A DNA stretch of 64,000 nucleotides from Streptomyces sp. S4.7 (GCF_010384365.1 NZ_CP048397.1:5828001-5892000), one strand, 5' to 3'; positions 51,762 to 61,197 are shown, numbered from the stretch's first letter. Notes: generated by a model not told the origin, from the letters alone. Translations and numbers: made by a program.

Positions 51762-52535
51762 GTGTTCGGACGTCGCAAGAAGAGCGGTGCCGCCGATGAC
51801 ACGGCGGGCGAGGCCGAGCAGGTCGTCGACGACATCGACGCCGATGACACGGAGGACGGGGCCGAGCAGCCCCGCAGGGTGAACCTTCCCCCGGCTCCCA
51901 GGCCCGACGGGCCGTGGGACATCTCCGAGGTCTCCAAGCCCGACGAGGGCCGGGTCGACCTGGGCGGCATCTACGTCCCCGGGGTCGACGGAATGGAGCT
52001 TCGTGTAGAGGTCGCGGGTGACGCGATCGTCGCGGCGACCGTGGTCGTACGCGACAGCGCCGTACAGCTCCAGGCCTTCGCCGCTCCCAAGAAGGAGGGC
52101 ATCTGGAGCGAGGTGCGCGAGGAGATCGCCTCGGGCATCACGCAGCAGGGCGGCATCATCGACGAGGTCGAGGGCCCGCTCGGCTGGGAGCTCCGGGCCC
52201 AGGTGCCGGTGCAGCTCCCGGACGGAACCGGTGGCGTACAGCTCGTGCGCTTCATCGGCGTCGACGGCCCGCGCTGGTTCCTGCGCGGAGTGATCTCCGG
52301 ACAGGGCGCGGTGCAGCCCGAGGCCGCCGGACTGCTGGAGCAGATCTTCAAGGACACGGTCGTCGTGCGCGGCGAGGGCCCGATGGCCCCCCGCGACCCG
52401 ATCGTCCTGAAGCTGCCGGACGACGCACAGATGGTTGCCGAGGGCGTCCAGCAGGCCGAGGAGCAGGAAGGCTCGCGCTTCGCCGGTGGCATGGGGCAGC
52501 TTCAGCGCGGCCCCGAGATCACCGAGGTGCGCTGA
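51762..52535 (+). CDS. DUF3710 family protein
   Basis: GTG 51762 with GGGAAGGA upstream gives 257 residues: MFGRRKKSGAADDT, a long acidic linker, then the conserved domain beginning GPWDISEVSKPDEGRVDLGGIYVPGVDGMELRVEV. It nearly abuts dut (one base between stop and start), the order also found in mycobacteria. No catalytic motif is seen; role unknown. Confidence 0.92.
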   Translation: MFGRRKKSGAADDTAGEAEQVVDDIDADDTEDGAEQPRRVNLPPAPRPDGPWDISEVSKPDEGRVDLGGIYVPGVDGMELRVEVAGDAIVAATVVVRDSAVQLQAFAAPKKEGIWSEVREEIASGITQQGGIIDEVEGPLGWELRAQVPVQLPDGTGGVQLVRFIGVDGPRWFLRGVISGQGAVQPEAAGLLEQIFKDTVVVRGEGPMAPRDPIVLKLPDDAQMVAEGVQQAEEQEGSRFAGGMGQLQRGPEITEVR

Positions 52536-52551
52536 CCCGAGGGGCCCGAGA

Positions 52552-52569
52552 CCCCGGGACTTCCCGGGG
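52552..52569 (+). terminator. Short GC hairpin after the DUF3710 gene
   Basis: CCCCGGG and CCCGGGG pair around a 4 nt loop, 16 bp after the stop codon. Confidence 0.5.
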
Positions 52570-52730
52570 CCCACGCCGGGGACGCCCGGACACGCTCGAC
52601 CCGCACCGGTGGGCCGCGCTCCCGTGACGGGGGCGCGGCCCACCGGTACGTGCGACCGCCACCATTGCCCGGCCGCACACGTCCCGCACATACTGACGCC
52701 CGGCATCCGGCACCGCACGGGGGAGCACTC

Positions 52731-53471
<741 letters not shown>

Positions 53472-53605
53472 CCGCAGGATCATCAGAATCGTGTCAAGAC
53501 GGACCCCCACCCCGCCAAATGTCCGTTTCGGGGCCATCCTGGGCTGTAGCTTCGAGCGCGAGGCCGTGACGGGACGCGGCGGCTCGGTGGGAAGACAATG
53601 GGGCC

Positions 53606-56149
53606 ATGGGACGCGGCAAGCTGAGGATCTATCTGGGCGCGGCACCGGGCGTCGGCAAGACGTACGCGATGCTCTCCGAGGCGCACCGGCGCGTCGAGCG
53701 CGGCACCGACTGTGTCGTGGCCTTCGTCGAGCACCACAACCGGCCGCGCACCGAGGTCATGCTCCAGGGCCTCGAACAGATCCACCGCCGGGAGCTGCCG
53801 CACCGGGGCACCGTCTTCACCGAGATGGACGTCGACGCGGTCATCGAGCGCCGCCCCGCCGTCGCCCTGGTCGACGAGCTGGCCCACACCAACGTGCCGG
53901 GCTCCCGCAACCCCAAACGCTGGCAGGACGTCGAGGAACTGCTCCAGGCCGGGATCGACGTCGTCTCCACCGTCAACATCCAGCACCTGGAGTCACTCGG
54001 TGATGTCGTCGAGTCGATAACGGGCGTACGGCAGCGCGAGACCGTACCCGACGAGATGGTCAGACGGGCCGACCAGATCGAACTCGTCGACATGTCGCCC
54101 CAGGCGCTGCGCCGCCGCATGGCGCACGGCAACATCTACCAGCCCGACAAGGTCAACGCCGCGCTCTCGCACTACTTCCGCCCCGGCAACCTCACCGCGC
54201 TGCGCGAACTCGCCCTCCTCTGGACCGCCGACCGCGTCGACGAGTACCTCCAGCAGTACCGCGGCGAGCACAACATCCGCACCACCTGGCAGGCCCGCGA
54301 GCGCATCGCCGTCGGCCTCACCGGCGGGCCCGAGGGCCGTACGCTCATCCGCCGCGCCGCCCGCATGGCCGCCAAGGGATCCGGCAGCGAGATCCTCGCC
54401 GTCTACATCGCCCGCAGCGACGGCCTCACCTCCGCTTCGCCCAAGGAACTGACCGTCCAGCGCACCCTGGTCGAGGATCTCGGCGGCACCTTCCACCACG
54501 TCATCGGGGACGACGTGCCCTCAGCCCTGCTGGAATTCGCCCGCGGCGTCAACGCCACCCAGATCGTCCTCGGCTCCAGCCGCCGCAAGGCCTGGCAGTA
54601 CATGTTCGGGCCCGGCGTCGGCGCCACCGTCGCCCGCGAGTCCGGACCCGACCTGGACGTCCACATCGTCACCCACGAGGAGGTCGCCAAGGGCCGGGGC
54701 CTGCCCGTCGCGCACGGCGCCCGCCTCGGCCGCTCCCGGATCATCTCCGGCTGGCTGGCCGGCGTCGTCGCACCCGTCCTGCTGACGCTGCTGCTCACCG
54801 CGCTGCACGACACCCTCGGCCTGGCCAACGACGTCCTGCTCTTTCTCTTCCTGACCGTCCTCGCCGCACTGCTCGGCGGACTGCGACCGGCCCTGGCGTC
54901 GGCCGCCGTCGGCTCGATCCTGCTGAACTTCTACTTCACCCCACCGACCCACAACCTCACCATCCAGGACCCCAGGAACCTCGTCGCCATCGTGATCTTC
55001 TTCGCGGTCGCCGTCGCCGTGGCGTCCGTGGTCGACCTCGCGGCCCGGCGTACCCACCAGGCCGCCAGACTCCGCGCCGAGTCCGAGATCCTGTCCTTCC
55101 TGGCCGGCAGCGTGCTGCGCGGCGAGACCACCCTGGACGCGCTGCTGGAGCGCGTGCGCGAGACGTTCTCCATGGAGTCCGTGGCACTGCTGGAACGCGC
55201 CGGCGACGTCGACCCGTGGACCCGCGCGGGCAGCGTCGGACCCCGGCCCGTCGACCGCCCCGAGGCCGCCGACGTCGACATGCCCGTCGGCGACCACATG
55301 GCGCTCGCGCTGTCCGGCCGGGTACTGCCCGCCGAGGACCGCCGCGTGCTCTCCGCCTTCGCCGCCCAGGCCGCCGTCGTACTGGACCGCCAGCGCCTGG
55401 TGGGCGAGGCCGAGGGCGCCCGCAGGCTCGCGGAGGGCAACCGGATACGCACGGCCCTGCTCGCCGCCGTCAGCCACGACCTGCGCACCCCCCTCGCCGC
55501 CATCAAGGCCGCCGTCACCTCGCTCCGCTCCGACGACGTCGAATGGTCCGACGAGGACCACGCCGAACTCCTCGAAGGCATCGAGAACGGCGCCGACCGC
55601 CTCGACCATCTCGTGGGCAACCTCCTCGACATGTCGCGGCTCCAGACCGGCACCGTCACCCCGCTGATCCGCGAGATCGACCTGGACGAGGTCGTCCCCA
55701 TGGCGCTCGGCGGCGTCCCCGAGGACAGCGTCGACCTGGACATCCCGGAGTCGCTGCCGATGGTGGCCGTCGACCCCGGCCTGCTGGAGCGCGCGGTGGC
55801 CAACATCGTCGAGAACGCCGTCAAGTACAGCCCCGACGGCACCCGCGTCACCGTCGCGGCCAGCTCGCTCGGCGCCCGCGTACAGGTACGGGTCGTGGAC
55901 CGCGGTCCCGGCGTCCCCGACGAGGCCAAGGAACGCATCTTCGAGCCCTTCCAGCGCCACGGGGACGCCCCGCGCGGGGCGGGCGTCGGCCTGGGCCTCG
56001 CCGTCGCCCGCGGCTTCGTGGACGCGATGGAGGGCACCCTCACCGCCGAGGACACCCCCGGCGGCGGACTCACCATGGTCCTCGATCTCACGGCCGTACC
56101 GGGCCTCGCGCCGGCCGGCCCCGAACTACCCGCACAGGTCGTGTCATGA
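53606..56149 (+). CDS. kdpD: Sensor histidine kinase KdpD
   Basis: The 847-residue kinase has the full KdpD layout: N-terminal KdpD domain with Walker A GAAPGVGKT (near residue 15) and LVDELAHTN, a USP domain (about 230-370), four membrane helices (about 385-480), a GAF domain (about 505-610), phosphoacceptor His624 in LAAVSHDLRTPLAAIKAAV and the ATPase (NIVENAVKYSPDGT; GAGVGLGLAVARG). KdpD senses K+ limitation or turgor. A MITE-like element lies between it and kdpE. Confidence 0.96.
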   Translation: MGRGKLRIYLGAAPGVGKTYAMLSEAHRRVERGTDCVVAFVEHHNRPRTEVMLQGLEQIHRRELPHRGTVFTEMDVDAVIERRPAVALVDELAHTNVPGSRNPKRWQDVEELLQAGIDVVSTVNIQHLESLGDVVESITGVRQRETVPDEMVRRADQIELVDMSPQALRRRMAHGNIYQPDKVNAALSHYFRPGNLTALRELALLWTADRVDEYLQQYRGEHNIRTTWQARERIAVGLTGGPEGRTLIRRAARMAAKGSGSEILAVYIARSDGLTSASPKELTVQRTLVEDLGGTFHHVIGDDVPSALLEFARGVNATQIVLGSSRRKAWQYMFGPGVGATVARESGPDLDVHIVTHEEVAKGRGLPVAHGARLGRSRIISGWLAGVVAPVLLTLLLTALHDTLGLANDVLLFLFLTVLAALLGGLRPALASAAVGSILLNFYFTPPTHNLTIQDPRNLVAIVIFFAVAVAVASVVDLAARRTHQAARLRAESEILSFLAGSVLRGETTLDALLERVRETFSMESVALLERAGDVDPWTRAGSVGPRPVDRPEAADVDMPVGDHMALALSGRVLPAEDRRVLSAFAAQAAVVLDRQRLVGEAEGARRLAEGNRIRTALLAAVSHDLRTPLAAIKAAVTSLRSDDVEWSDEDHAELLEGIENGADRLDHLVGNLLDMSRLQTGTVTPLIREIDLDEVVPMALGGVPEDSVDLDIPESLPMVAVDPGLLERAVANIVENAVKYSPDGTRVTVAASSLGARVQVRVVDRGPGVPDEAKERIFEPFQRHGDAPRGAGVGLGLAVARGFVDAMEGTLTAEDTPGGGLTMVLDLTAVPGLAPAGPELPAQVVS

Positions 56150-56169
56150 CCGGCGGCCCGGGGCCCGCC

Positions 56170-56334
56170 GTTCGGATCAGGCCGGGCTCGCGGTCCCTGG
56201 CACGCGCCCTCCCGGCGTTGTCGTCGGTCGGCATGGCTCCGCCATGCCTCTCTCCTCCGCCCTGAGAGCGCACGCACCAACGTGACATCAGCCGCTACCG
56301 CGGCGGGCGCTCCTTGATCCGGCCTGATCCGAAC
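56170..56334. repeat. MITE-like element, copy 3 (165 bp), between kdpD and kdpE
   Basis: Perfect 16 bp terminal inverted repeats: GTTCGGATCAGGCCGG (56170-56185) and CCGGCCTGATCCGAAC (56319-56334). Its left segment shares CCGGGCTCGCGGTCCCTGGC with copy 2, and the CCTCCGCC...GCGCACGCACCA block is related to both other copies. It fills almost all of the 214 bp gap between two genes that would normally be adjacent. Confidence 0.8.
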
Positions 56335-56363
56335 GACAGGCCCCAGCAGAAAGGCAGGCCACC

Positions 56364-57086
56364 ATGGCGCCTCCCGCCGGGGGAGACCCCCGAGGGCCCG
56401 TGAGGGTGCTCGTGGTCGACGACGAGCCGCAGATCGTGCGCGCTCTCGTGATCAACCTGAAGGCCCGCAAGTACGAGGTCGACGCCGCCGCCGACGGCGC
56501 GAGCGCCCTGGAACTCGCCGCCGCCCGCCACCCCGACGTCGTCGTGCTCGACCTCGGCCTGCCCGACATGGACGGCGTGGAGATCATCAAGGGCCTGCGC
56601 GGCTGGACCCGCGTACCGATCCTGGTGCTCTCCGCGCGCCAGACCTCCGACGAGAAGGTCGAGGCGCTGGACGCGGGCGCCGACGACTACGTCACCAAGC
56701 CCTTCGGCATGGACGAACTCCTCGCCCGGCTGCGCGCCGCCGTCCGCCGCGCCGAGCCCGTCGGCTCCGGCGACGACGGCGGGGTCGCGATGGTCGAGAC
56801 GGAGGGCTTCACCGTCGACCTGGTGGCCAAGAAGGTGCACCGGGAGGGCCGCGACGTACGGCTCACCCCGACCGAGTGGCACCTCCTGGAGGTGCTCGTG
56901 CGCAACACCGGCCGCCTCGTCAGCCAGAAACAGCTCCTCCAGGAGGTCTGGGGGCCCTCCTACGGCACGGAGACCAACTATCTGCGGGTCTACATGGCCC
57001 AGCTCCGCCGCAAGCTGGAGGCGGACCCCTCGCACCCCAGGCACTTCGTCACCGAGCCCGGTATGGGCTACCGGTTCGACCGATGA
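56364..57086 (+). CDS. kdpE: Response regulator KdpE
   Basis: From ATG 56364 (AAAGG upstream) the 240-residue regulator has an extra 12-residue N-terminus, then the receiver (VVDDEPQ, phosphoacceptor Asp63 in VVVLDLGLPDMDG, Lys in YVTKPFGMDEL) and an OmpR-type winged helix (LTPTEWHLLEVLVRNTGRLVSQKQLLQEVWGPSYGTETNYLRVYMAQLRRKLE). GTG 56400 is a later alternative start. Target genes kdpFABC are not in this window. Confidence 0.95.
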   Translation: MAPPAGGDPRGPVRVLVVDDEPQIVRALVINLKARKYEVDAAADGASALELAAARHPDVVVLDLGLPDMDGVEIIKGLRGWTRVPILVLSARQTSDEKVEALDAGADDYVTKPFGMDELLARLRAAVRRAEPVGSGDDGGVAMVETEGFTVDLVAKKVHREGRDVRLTPTEWHLLEVLVRNTGRLVSQKQLLQEVWGPSYGTETNYLRVYMAQLRRKLEADPSHPRHFVTEPGMGYRFDR

Positions 57087-57119
57087 TCCGGTGCCCGCGG
57101 ACCCCGGTACGCTTCTGCC

Positions 57120-57506
57120 ATGAGTGCTGAGAAGCCGACCGGCCGCTTCCGCCGGATGCTCGACCGGCTGTCCAGCTCCCAAGGGGACCTGGAATCCGAG
57201 GAGCTGCGTGAGGACACGCAGGCCTCGGGCTGCACACGCATCAGCGACTGCGGCGACCGCCAGATAGTCACGGTGACTGGTACGTTGCGGACGGTCACCC
57301 TGCGTCCACGGGCCGGTGTGCCCGCGCTGGAGGCGGAGCTGTTCGACGGCACCGCGCCGCTGGACGTGGTGTGGCTGGGACGGCGCTCCATCGCGGGCAT
57401 AGAGCCGGGCCGCAAGCTCATCGCATCCGGCCGGATCTCCATGAGCCACGGCCGTAGGGTGCTGTTCAACCCCAAATACGAACTCCGACCGCTCGGACAG
57501 GAGTAG
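57120..57506 (+). CDS. OB-fold nucleic-acid-binding domain protein
   Basis: The 128-residue protein has a helical, charged N-terminus (GRFRRMLDRLSSSQGDLESEELREDTQASGCTRI) and an OB-fold (RQIVTVTGTLRTVTLRPRAGVPALEAELFDGTAPLDVVWLGRRSIAGIEPGRKLIASGRIS). The family is conserved beside DUF3159 and dut in actinobacteria. It probably binds DNA or RNA; its partner is unknown. Confidence 0.9.
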   Translation: MSAEKPTGRFRRMLDRLSSSQGDLESEELREDTQASGCTRISDCGDRQIVTVTGTLRTVTLRPRAGVPALEAELFDGTAPLDVVWLGRRSIAGIEPGRKLIASGRISMSHGRRVLFNPKYELRPLGQE

Positions 57507-57509
57507 CCG

Positions 57510-58247
57510 GTGACGTCAACCGACAAGCCCGCGACGACAGACCCCAGTACCTCGGGCGCCCCCCAGGGCGCCGACCCGCAGACCGACGCCGATGCCAAGG
57601 CCGTCACCGAGGCCGCGCTCTTCGAGGCGTTCGGCGGCGTGCGCGGCATGGTGGAGACGGTCGTCCCCGGACTGCTCTTCGTCACGATCTTCACGATCAA
57701 CAAGGACCTGCACGTCTCGGCGATCGCCGCGCTCGCGGTGTCGCTGCTGCTGGTCGCCGTCCGGCTGATCCGCCGCGACACGGTGAAGCACGCCTTCAGC
57801 GGCGTCTTCGGGGTCGCCTTCGGTGTGGTCTTCGCGATGATGACCGGCAACGCGAAGGACTTCTATCTGCCGGGCATGCTCTACACGCTGGGGCTGGCCG
57901 TCGCCTACATCGGGACCAGCGTCGCGGGGGTGCCGCTGATCGGGTTGATCCTGGGGCCGGTCTTCAAGGAGAACCTGTCCTGGCGCACGCGGAACCCGGG
58001 GCGCAAAGCGGCGTACACGAAGGCGAGTTACGCGTGGGGGTTCATCCTCCTCGCGAAGTGCGCGATCCTCTTCCCGCTGTACTGGTGGGCGGACACGACG
58101 CAGCTGGGCTGGGTACTGGTGTCGCTGAAGATCCCGCCGTTCCTGCTGGCGGTGTATCTGACGTGGGTGTTCCTGGCGAAGGCGCCGGCGCCGATTGACG
58201 TCTTCGCCGAGATGGAGGCGGAGGAAGCTTCGCGGGAGCAGCGGTAG
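57510..58247 (+). CDS. DUF3159 integral membrane protein
   Basis: GTG 57510 lies 3 bp after the OB-fold gene. The 245-residue protein has a disordered N-terminus (about 1-33), the conserved EAALFEAFGGVRGMVETVVPGLLFVTIFTINKDL block and about six membrane helices. DUF3159 is found next to the OB-fold gene and the TrkA pair in many actinobacteria, including Mycobacterium. Function unknown; a transport role is possible from context. Confidence 0.9.
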   Translation: MTSTDKPATTDPSTSGAPQGADPQTDADAKAVTEAALFEAFGGVRGMVETVVPGLLFVTIFTINKDLHVSAIAALAVSLLLVAVRLIRRDTVKHAFSGVFGVAFGVVFAMMTGNAKDFYLPGMLYTLGLAVAYIGTSVAGVPLIGLILGPVFKENLSWRTRNPGRKAAYTKASYAWGFILLAKCAILFPLYWWADTTQLGWVLVSLKIPPFLLAVYLTWVFLAKAPAPIDVFAEMEAEEASREQR

Positions 58248-58791
58248 GTGGTTGCTGTTTCGTTGCCGGGGGTGGGGGCCCTTCCGGGGGTGGGGCGGTT
58301 GCGGTTGTCGGTCGTGGGCGGGGTTCGGGGTCTCCGGAGGGGCATGTCCGGACGGCGTGATTTACGGCGCGTGCAGGGCTCGTTGGACCCGCTGACCCAT
58401 CGTGTTCACGCGCCACAAATCAGCCTGAGTGTCCGAACACACCCCCTCCTGCGCCCCCGCCCCCCTCACACCGGCGACCTCAACGGTCACCGATCCACCG
58501 TCCCCCTCCCGCGGGTTGGAAGGGGGACGCGCAGGGGTCGTGTCCGGACACTCGGGCTGATTTGTGGCGCGTGAGAAGCCCGGTTCCCGATACACCAACG
58601 AGCCTTGCACGCGCCGTAAATCACGCCGTCCGGGCATGACCTCGGAGCGGCGCCCGGCCACCACCGCGACCACCCCGAGCCCGGCCGGCGATTGAGGCCA
58701 GAACCGGCCCGCACGGCCCGCACGGCGCGGACCCGGCAACCGAGCCCGGCCCGCAGGGCCGCCCCCCGCCGGGGACGGCGACCCCGCAGCG
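58248..58791. other. Intergenic region between DUF3159 and TrkA genes
   Basis: 544 bp without a gene between convergent coding regions. More than half is taken by the pair of palindromic units at 58342-58639. The remainder is GC-rich with no recognised feature; frames on either strand that look long here are extensions of neighbouring genes. Confidence 0.7.
58342..58639. repeat. Pair of ~98 bp palindromic units in inverted orientation
   Basis: Unit A (58342-58440) and unit B (58540-58639) are reverse complements: block 58343-58386 matches 58595-58639 at all but two positions, and block 58406-58440 matches 58540-58574 at 33 of 35. About 20 bp in the middle of each unit differ. Each unit is itself a hairpin: GATTT-AC-GGCGCGTG pairs with CACGCGCC-AC-AAATC, and TGTCCGGAC and GTGTCCG(A/G)ACA sit at the ends. 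The layout is like a REP/BIME pair or a MITE with long inverted ends. There is no coding capacity. Confidence 0.75.
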
Positions 58792-59463
58792 CTACGCGTC
58801 TTCCCGGCGCACCGACAGCAGGTCCTCCAACTGCTCCTCCCGCGCCTGCGCCGCCACGAACAGCAGCTCGTCCCCCGCCTCCAGCGTCTCCTCCGCGTGC
58901 GGCGTCAGCACCCGCGAGCCCCGGATGATCGTCACCAGCGACGTGTCCTCCGGCCAGTTCACGTCCCCGACCTGGGTCCCCGTCACCGCCGACTCCGGCG
59001 GCAGCGTCAGCTCCACGAGGTTCGCGTCGCCGTGGCTGAAGCGCAGCAGCCGTACGAGATCGCCGACGCTCACCGCCTCCTCCACCAGCGCCGACATCAG
59101 CCGCGGCGTCGACACCGCGACGTCCACGCCCCAGGACTCGTTGAACAGCCACTCGTTCTTGGGGTTGTTGACGCGGGCGACCACCCTCGGTACGCCGTAC
59201 TCCGTCTTGGCCAGCAGCGAGACGACCAGGTTGACCTTGTCGTCGCCGGTCGCCGCGATCACGACGTTGCAGCGCTGGAGCGCCGCCTCGTCCAGCGAGG
59301 TGATCTCGCAAGCGTCGGCCAGCAGCCACTCCGCCATCGGGACCCGTTCGACCGAGATGGCGGTGGGCGCCTTGTCGATCAGCAGGATCTCGTGGCCGTT
59401 CTCCAGCAGTTCGCCCGCGATGGAACGACCCACCGCGCCTGCTCCGGCAATCGCGACGCGCAT
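58792..59463 (-). CDS. TrkA-family potassium channel/transport regulatory protein (CeoC-like)
   Basis: ATG 59463 overlaps the upstream gene's stop. The 223-residue protein has an RCK-N Rossmann domain (MRVAIAGAGAVGRSIAGELLENGHEILLIDK; dinucleotide motif GAGAVG) and an RCK-C domain (about 140-215). Such subunits bind NAD(H) or nucleotides and gate K+ transporters. With its upstream partner it resembles mycobacterial CeoBC. Confidence 0.93.
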   Translation of the reverse strand: MRVAIAGAGAVGRSIAGELLENGHEILLIDKAPTAISVERVPMAEWLLADACEITSLDEAALQRCNVVIAATGDDKVNLVVSLLAKTEYGVPRVVARVNNPKNEWLFNESWGVDVAVSTPRLMSALVEEAVSVGDLVRLLRFSHGDANLVELTLPPESAVTGTQVGDVNWPEDTSLVTIIRGSRVLTPHAEETLEAGDELLFVAAQAREEQLEDLLSVRREDA

Positions 59464-60131
59464 CAGTGACCGCCCTCCTCGGGGCCCTCGGCGAAAGCCG
59501 CCTCGACCTTCTGGATGTCGTCCGTACGCATCATCACGTGGACGAGGTCGCCCTCCTGGAGCACGGTCTGCGACGTGGGCAGTATGGCCTCGCCGAGCCG
59601 GGTGAGGAACGCGACCCGGACGCCCGTCTCCTCCTGGAGGGTGCTGATCTTGTGGCCGATCCAGCCGGCCGACGTGTGGACCTCGGCGAGCTGTACGCCG
59701 CCGCTCGGGTCGCGCCACAGCGTCTCCGCGCCGGACGGCAGCAGCCGCCGGAGCATCTGGTCGGCGGTCCAGCGGACGGTCGCCACGGTCGGGATGCCGA
59801 GCCGCTGGTAGACCTCCGCGCGCCGGGGGTCGTAGATGCGCGCGGCCACGTTCTCGATGCCGAACATCTCGCGGGCCACCCGGGCGGCGATGATGTTCGA
59901 GTTGTCGCCGCTGCTGACCGCGGCGAACGCGCCCGCGTCCTCGATGCCCGCGTCGCGCAAGGTGTCCTGGTCGAAGCCGACGCCGTTGACACGCCGCCCG
60001 CCGAAGCCGGAGCCGAGCCTGCGGAACGCCGTGGGGTCCTGGTCGATGACCGCGACCGTGTGCCCCTGCCGCTCCAGGCTGGTCGCGAGCGCGGCTCCCA
60101 CTCGGCCGCAGCCCATGATGACGATGTGCAC
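59463..60131 (-). CDS. TrkA-family potassium channel/transport regulatory protein (CeoB-like)
   Basis: The 222-residue protein starts MHIVIMGCGRVGAALATSLERQGHTVAVIDQDP (GCGRVG nucleotide site), with RCK-N and RCK-C domains. Some positions differ from its partner, for example HTSAGWIGHKISTLQEETGVRVAFLTR in RCK-C, so the two are distinct subunits. It is the first gene of the pair; the promoter lies in 60132-60350. Confidence 0.93.
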   Translation of the reverse strand: MHIVIMGCGRVGAALATSLERQGHTVAVIDQDPTAFRRLGSGFGGRRVNGVGFDQDTLRDAGIEDAGAFAAVSSGDNSNIIAARVAREMFGIENVAARIYDPRRAEVYQRLGIPTVATVRWTADQMLRRLLPSGAETLWRDPSGGVQLAEVHTSAGWIGHKISTLQEETGVRVAFLTRLGEAILPTSQTVLQEGDLVHVMMRTDDIQKVEAAFAEGPEEGGH

Positions 60132-60350
60132 GTCCTCTTTACCCCGCAGTCCTGTTCGCCGAGCTGACCTGCGTAAACACCTGGTTCACTCTTCCTTCTC
60201 CGTGCGCCGGGCCACGGACGGGGACAACCGTACGGGGCGCCGCCCGGTGATGAGCTTATGCGTCCGTGTCCGCCGTGCCGTCACCCGTGTCGGGGAGGCG
60301 TCGGGGGGACCCTGAGACGACCCCGACTTCCCCTCAGTCCACCCTGATAT

Positions 60351-60402
60351 GTGTCAGGTTTCTTTGACAGGTCCGGGAGCTACTGTCAGTCTTCTCTGAC
60401 AG
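60351..60402. promoter_or_regulatory. Two TGTCAG-N6-TGACAG operators before the ArsR-like gene
   Basis: Site 2, CTGTCAG-TCTTCT-CTGACAG (60383-60402), is perfect with 7 bp arms and ends 21 bp before the start codon. Site 1 has the same layout at 60351-60370 (TGTCAG-GTTTCT-TTGACAG). Their centres are 32 bp apart, about three helical turns, so dimers would bind one face of the DNA. This suggests cooperative autorepression by the HTH protein encoded immediately downstream. Confidence 0.7.
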
Positions 60403-60423
60403 GTGCTGATGAAGGGCGCTGCG

Positions 60424-60765
60424 ATGCAACAGGTCCCGACCGGCGACGAGCTGCTGAAAGTGCTCGGCGCGCTCGGCAATCCACACCGGATGCGGATCGT
60501 CGGCGCGCTCCTGGAGGGCCGGAACTACGTCAGCAGGCTCGCCCGCGAACTCGGCATCGGCCGTCCGCTGCTGCACATGCACCTCCAGCGGCTGGAGGCG
60601 GCCGGTCTGGTCGTCGGGACGCTGGAGCTGTCCGAGAGCGGCAAGGCGATGAAGTACTTCGAGCTGACGCCGTTCTGTTTCGCCCTGACCCCCCAGTCCG
60701 TCGCCACGGCGGCGCAGACGCTCACCCAGGAAGAGGGAACGACCATGAAGGAGTCCGCGAAATGA
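60424..60765 (+). CDS. ArsR-like winged-helix regulator
   Basis: ATG 60424 is chosen for GAAGGG 7 bp upstream. The 113-residue protein has an ArsR/PadR-like winged helix: LLKVLGALGNPHRMRIVGALLEGRNYVSRLARELGIGRPLLHMHLQRLEAAGLV with a beta wing (ESGKAMKYFEL). No metal-binding Cys pair of the arsenic or zinc type is present. It overlaps the next gene (ATGA) and probably controls it and the MMPL gene through the paired operators. Confidence 0.9.
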   Translation: MQQVPTGDELLKVLGALGNPHRMRIVGALLEGRNYVSRLARELGIGRPLLHMHLQRLEAAGLVVGTLELSESGKAMKYFELTPFCFALTPQSVATAAQTLTQEEGTTMKESAK

Positions 60766-61028
60766 ACGATTCGGGATGGACGGACCTGGCCGGGGCCATC
60801 GGCGCCGGCGGCGTCTTCCTGTTCCTCATCGTGGTCGTCTGGCAGGTCGCGGCGACCTGGCGCGCGCGCATGCTGGCCGCGCGTGAGGAGCAGTACAAGC
60901 AGCTCGCCATGAAGTACGCGCAACTGTTGGAGGACAACGTCGAACTGCACCGTCGCACGCTCGACGAGCTGACGCAGGCCCGCGGCTCGATCGCGTCGAT
61001 GGAGAAGATGATGCGCGAGATCGAGTAG
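60762..61028 (+). CDS. Small single-pass membrane protein
   Basis: The 88-residue protein has one membrane helix (GAIGAGGVFLFLIVVVWQVAATW, about 11-33) and a C-terminal coiled coil (EEQYKQLAMKYAQLLEDNVELHRRTLDELTQARGSIASMEKMM). It is coupled to the regulator gene by ATGA. A partner or accessory role for the regulator or the MMPL protein is possible; function unknown. Confidence 0.85.
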   Translation: MNDSGWTDLAGAIGAGGVFLFLIVVVWQVAATWRARMLAAREEQYKQLAMKYAQLLEDNVELHRRTLDELTQARGSIASMEKMMREIE

Positions 61029-61197
61029 GACCGGCGCCAAGTGAAGTCGTACGGCCGGGAGTTCCAGCTCCCGGCCGTACTGATGGAGATCCGTCACCCG
61101 GGGCACCACCCCCACGCGCCGCGGCAGGTCGGCAAACCATCACGCCGCGGTGCGGGAGGAGTGTGCCCCTCACTCACTCCATACGAGGAGATTACTC

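Noticed and set aside
58487..59329. Minus-strand frame covering the TrkA gene and the palindromic unit
   Set aside because: It runs in a different frame through a well-defined TrkA gene and ends within the repeat; no domain is recognised.
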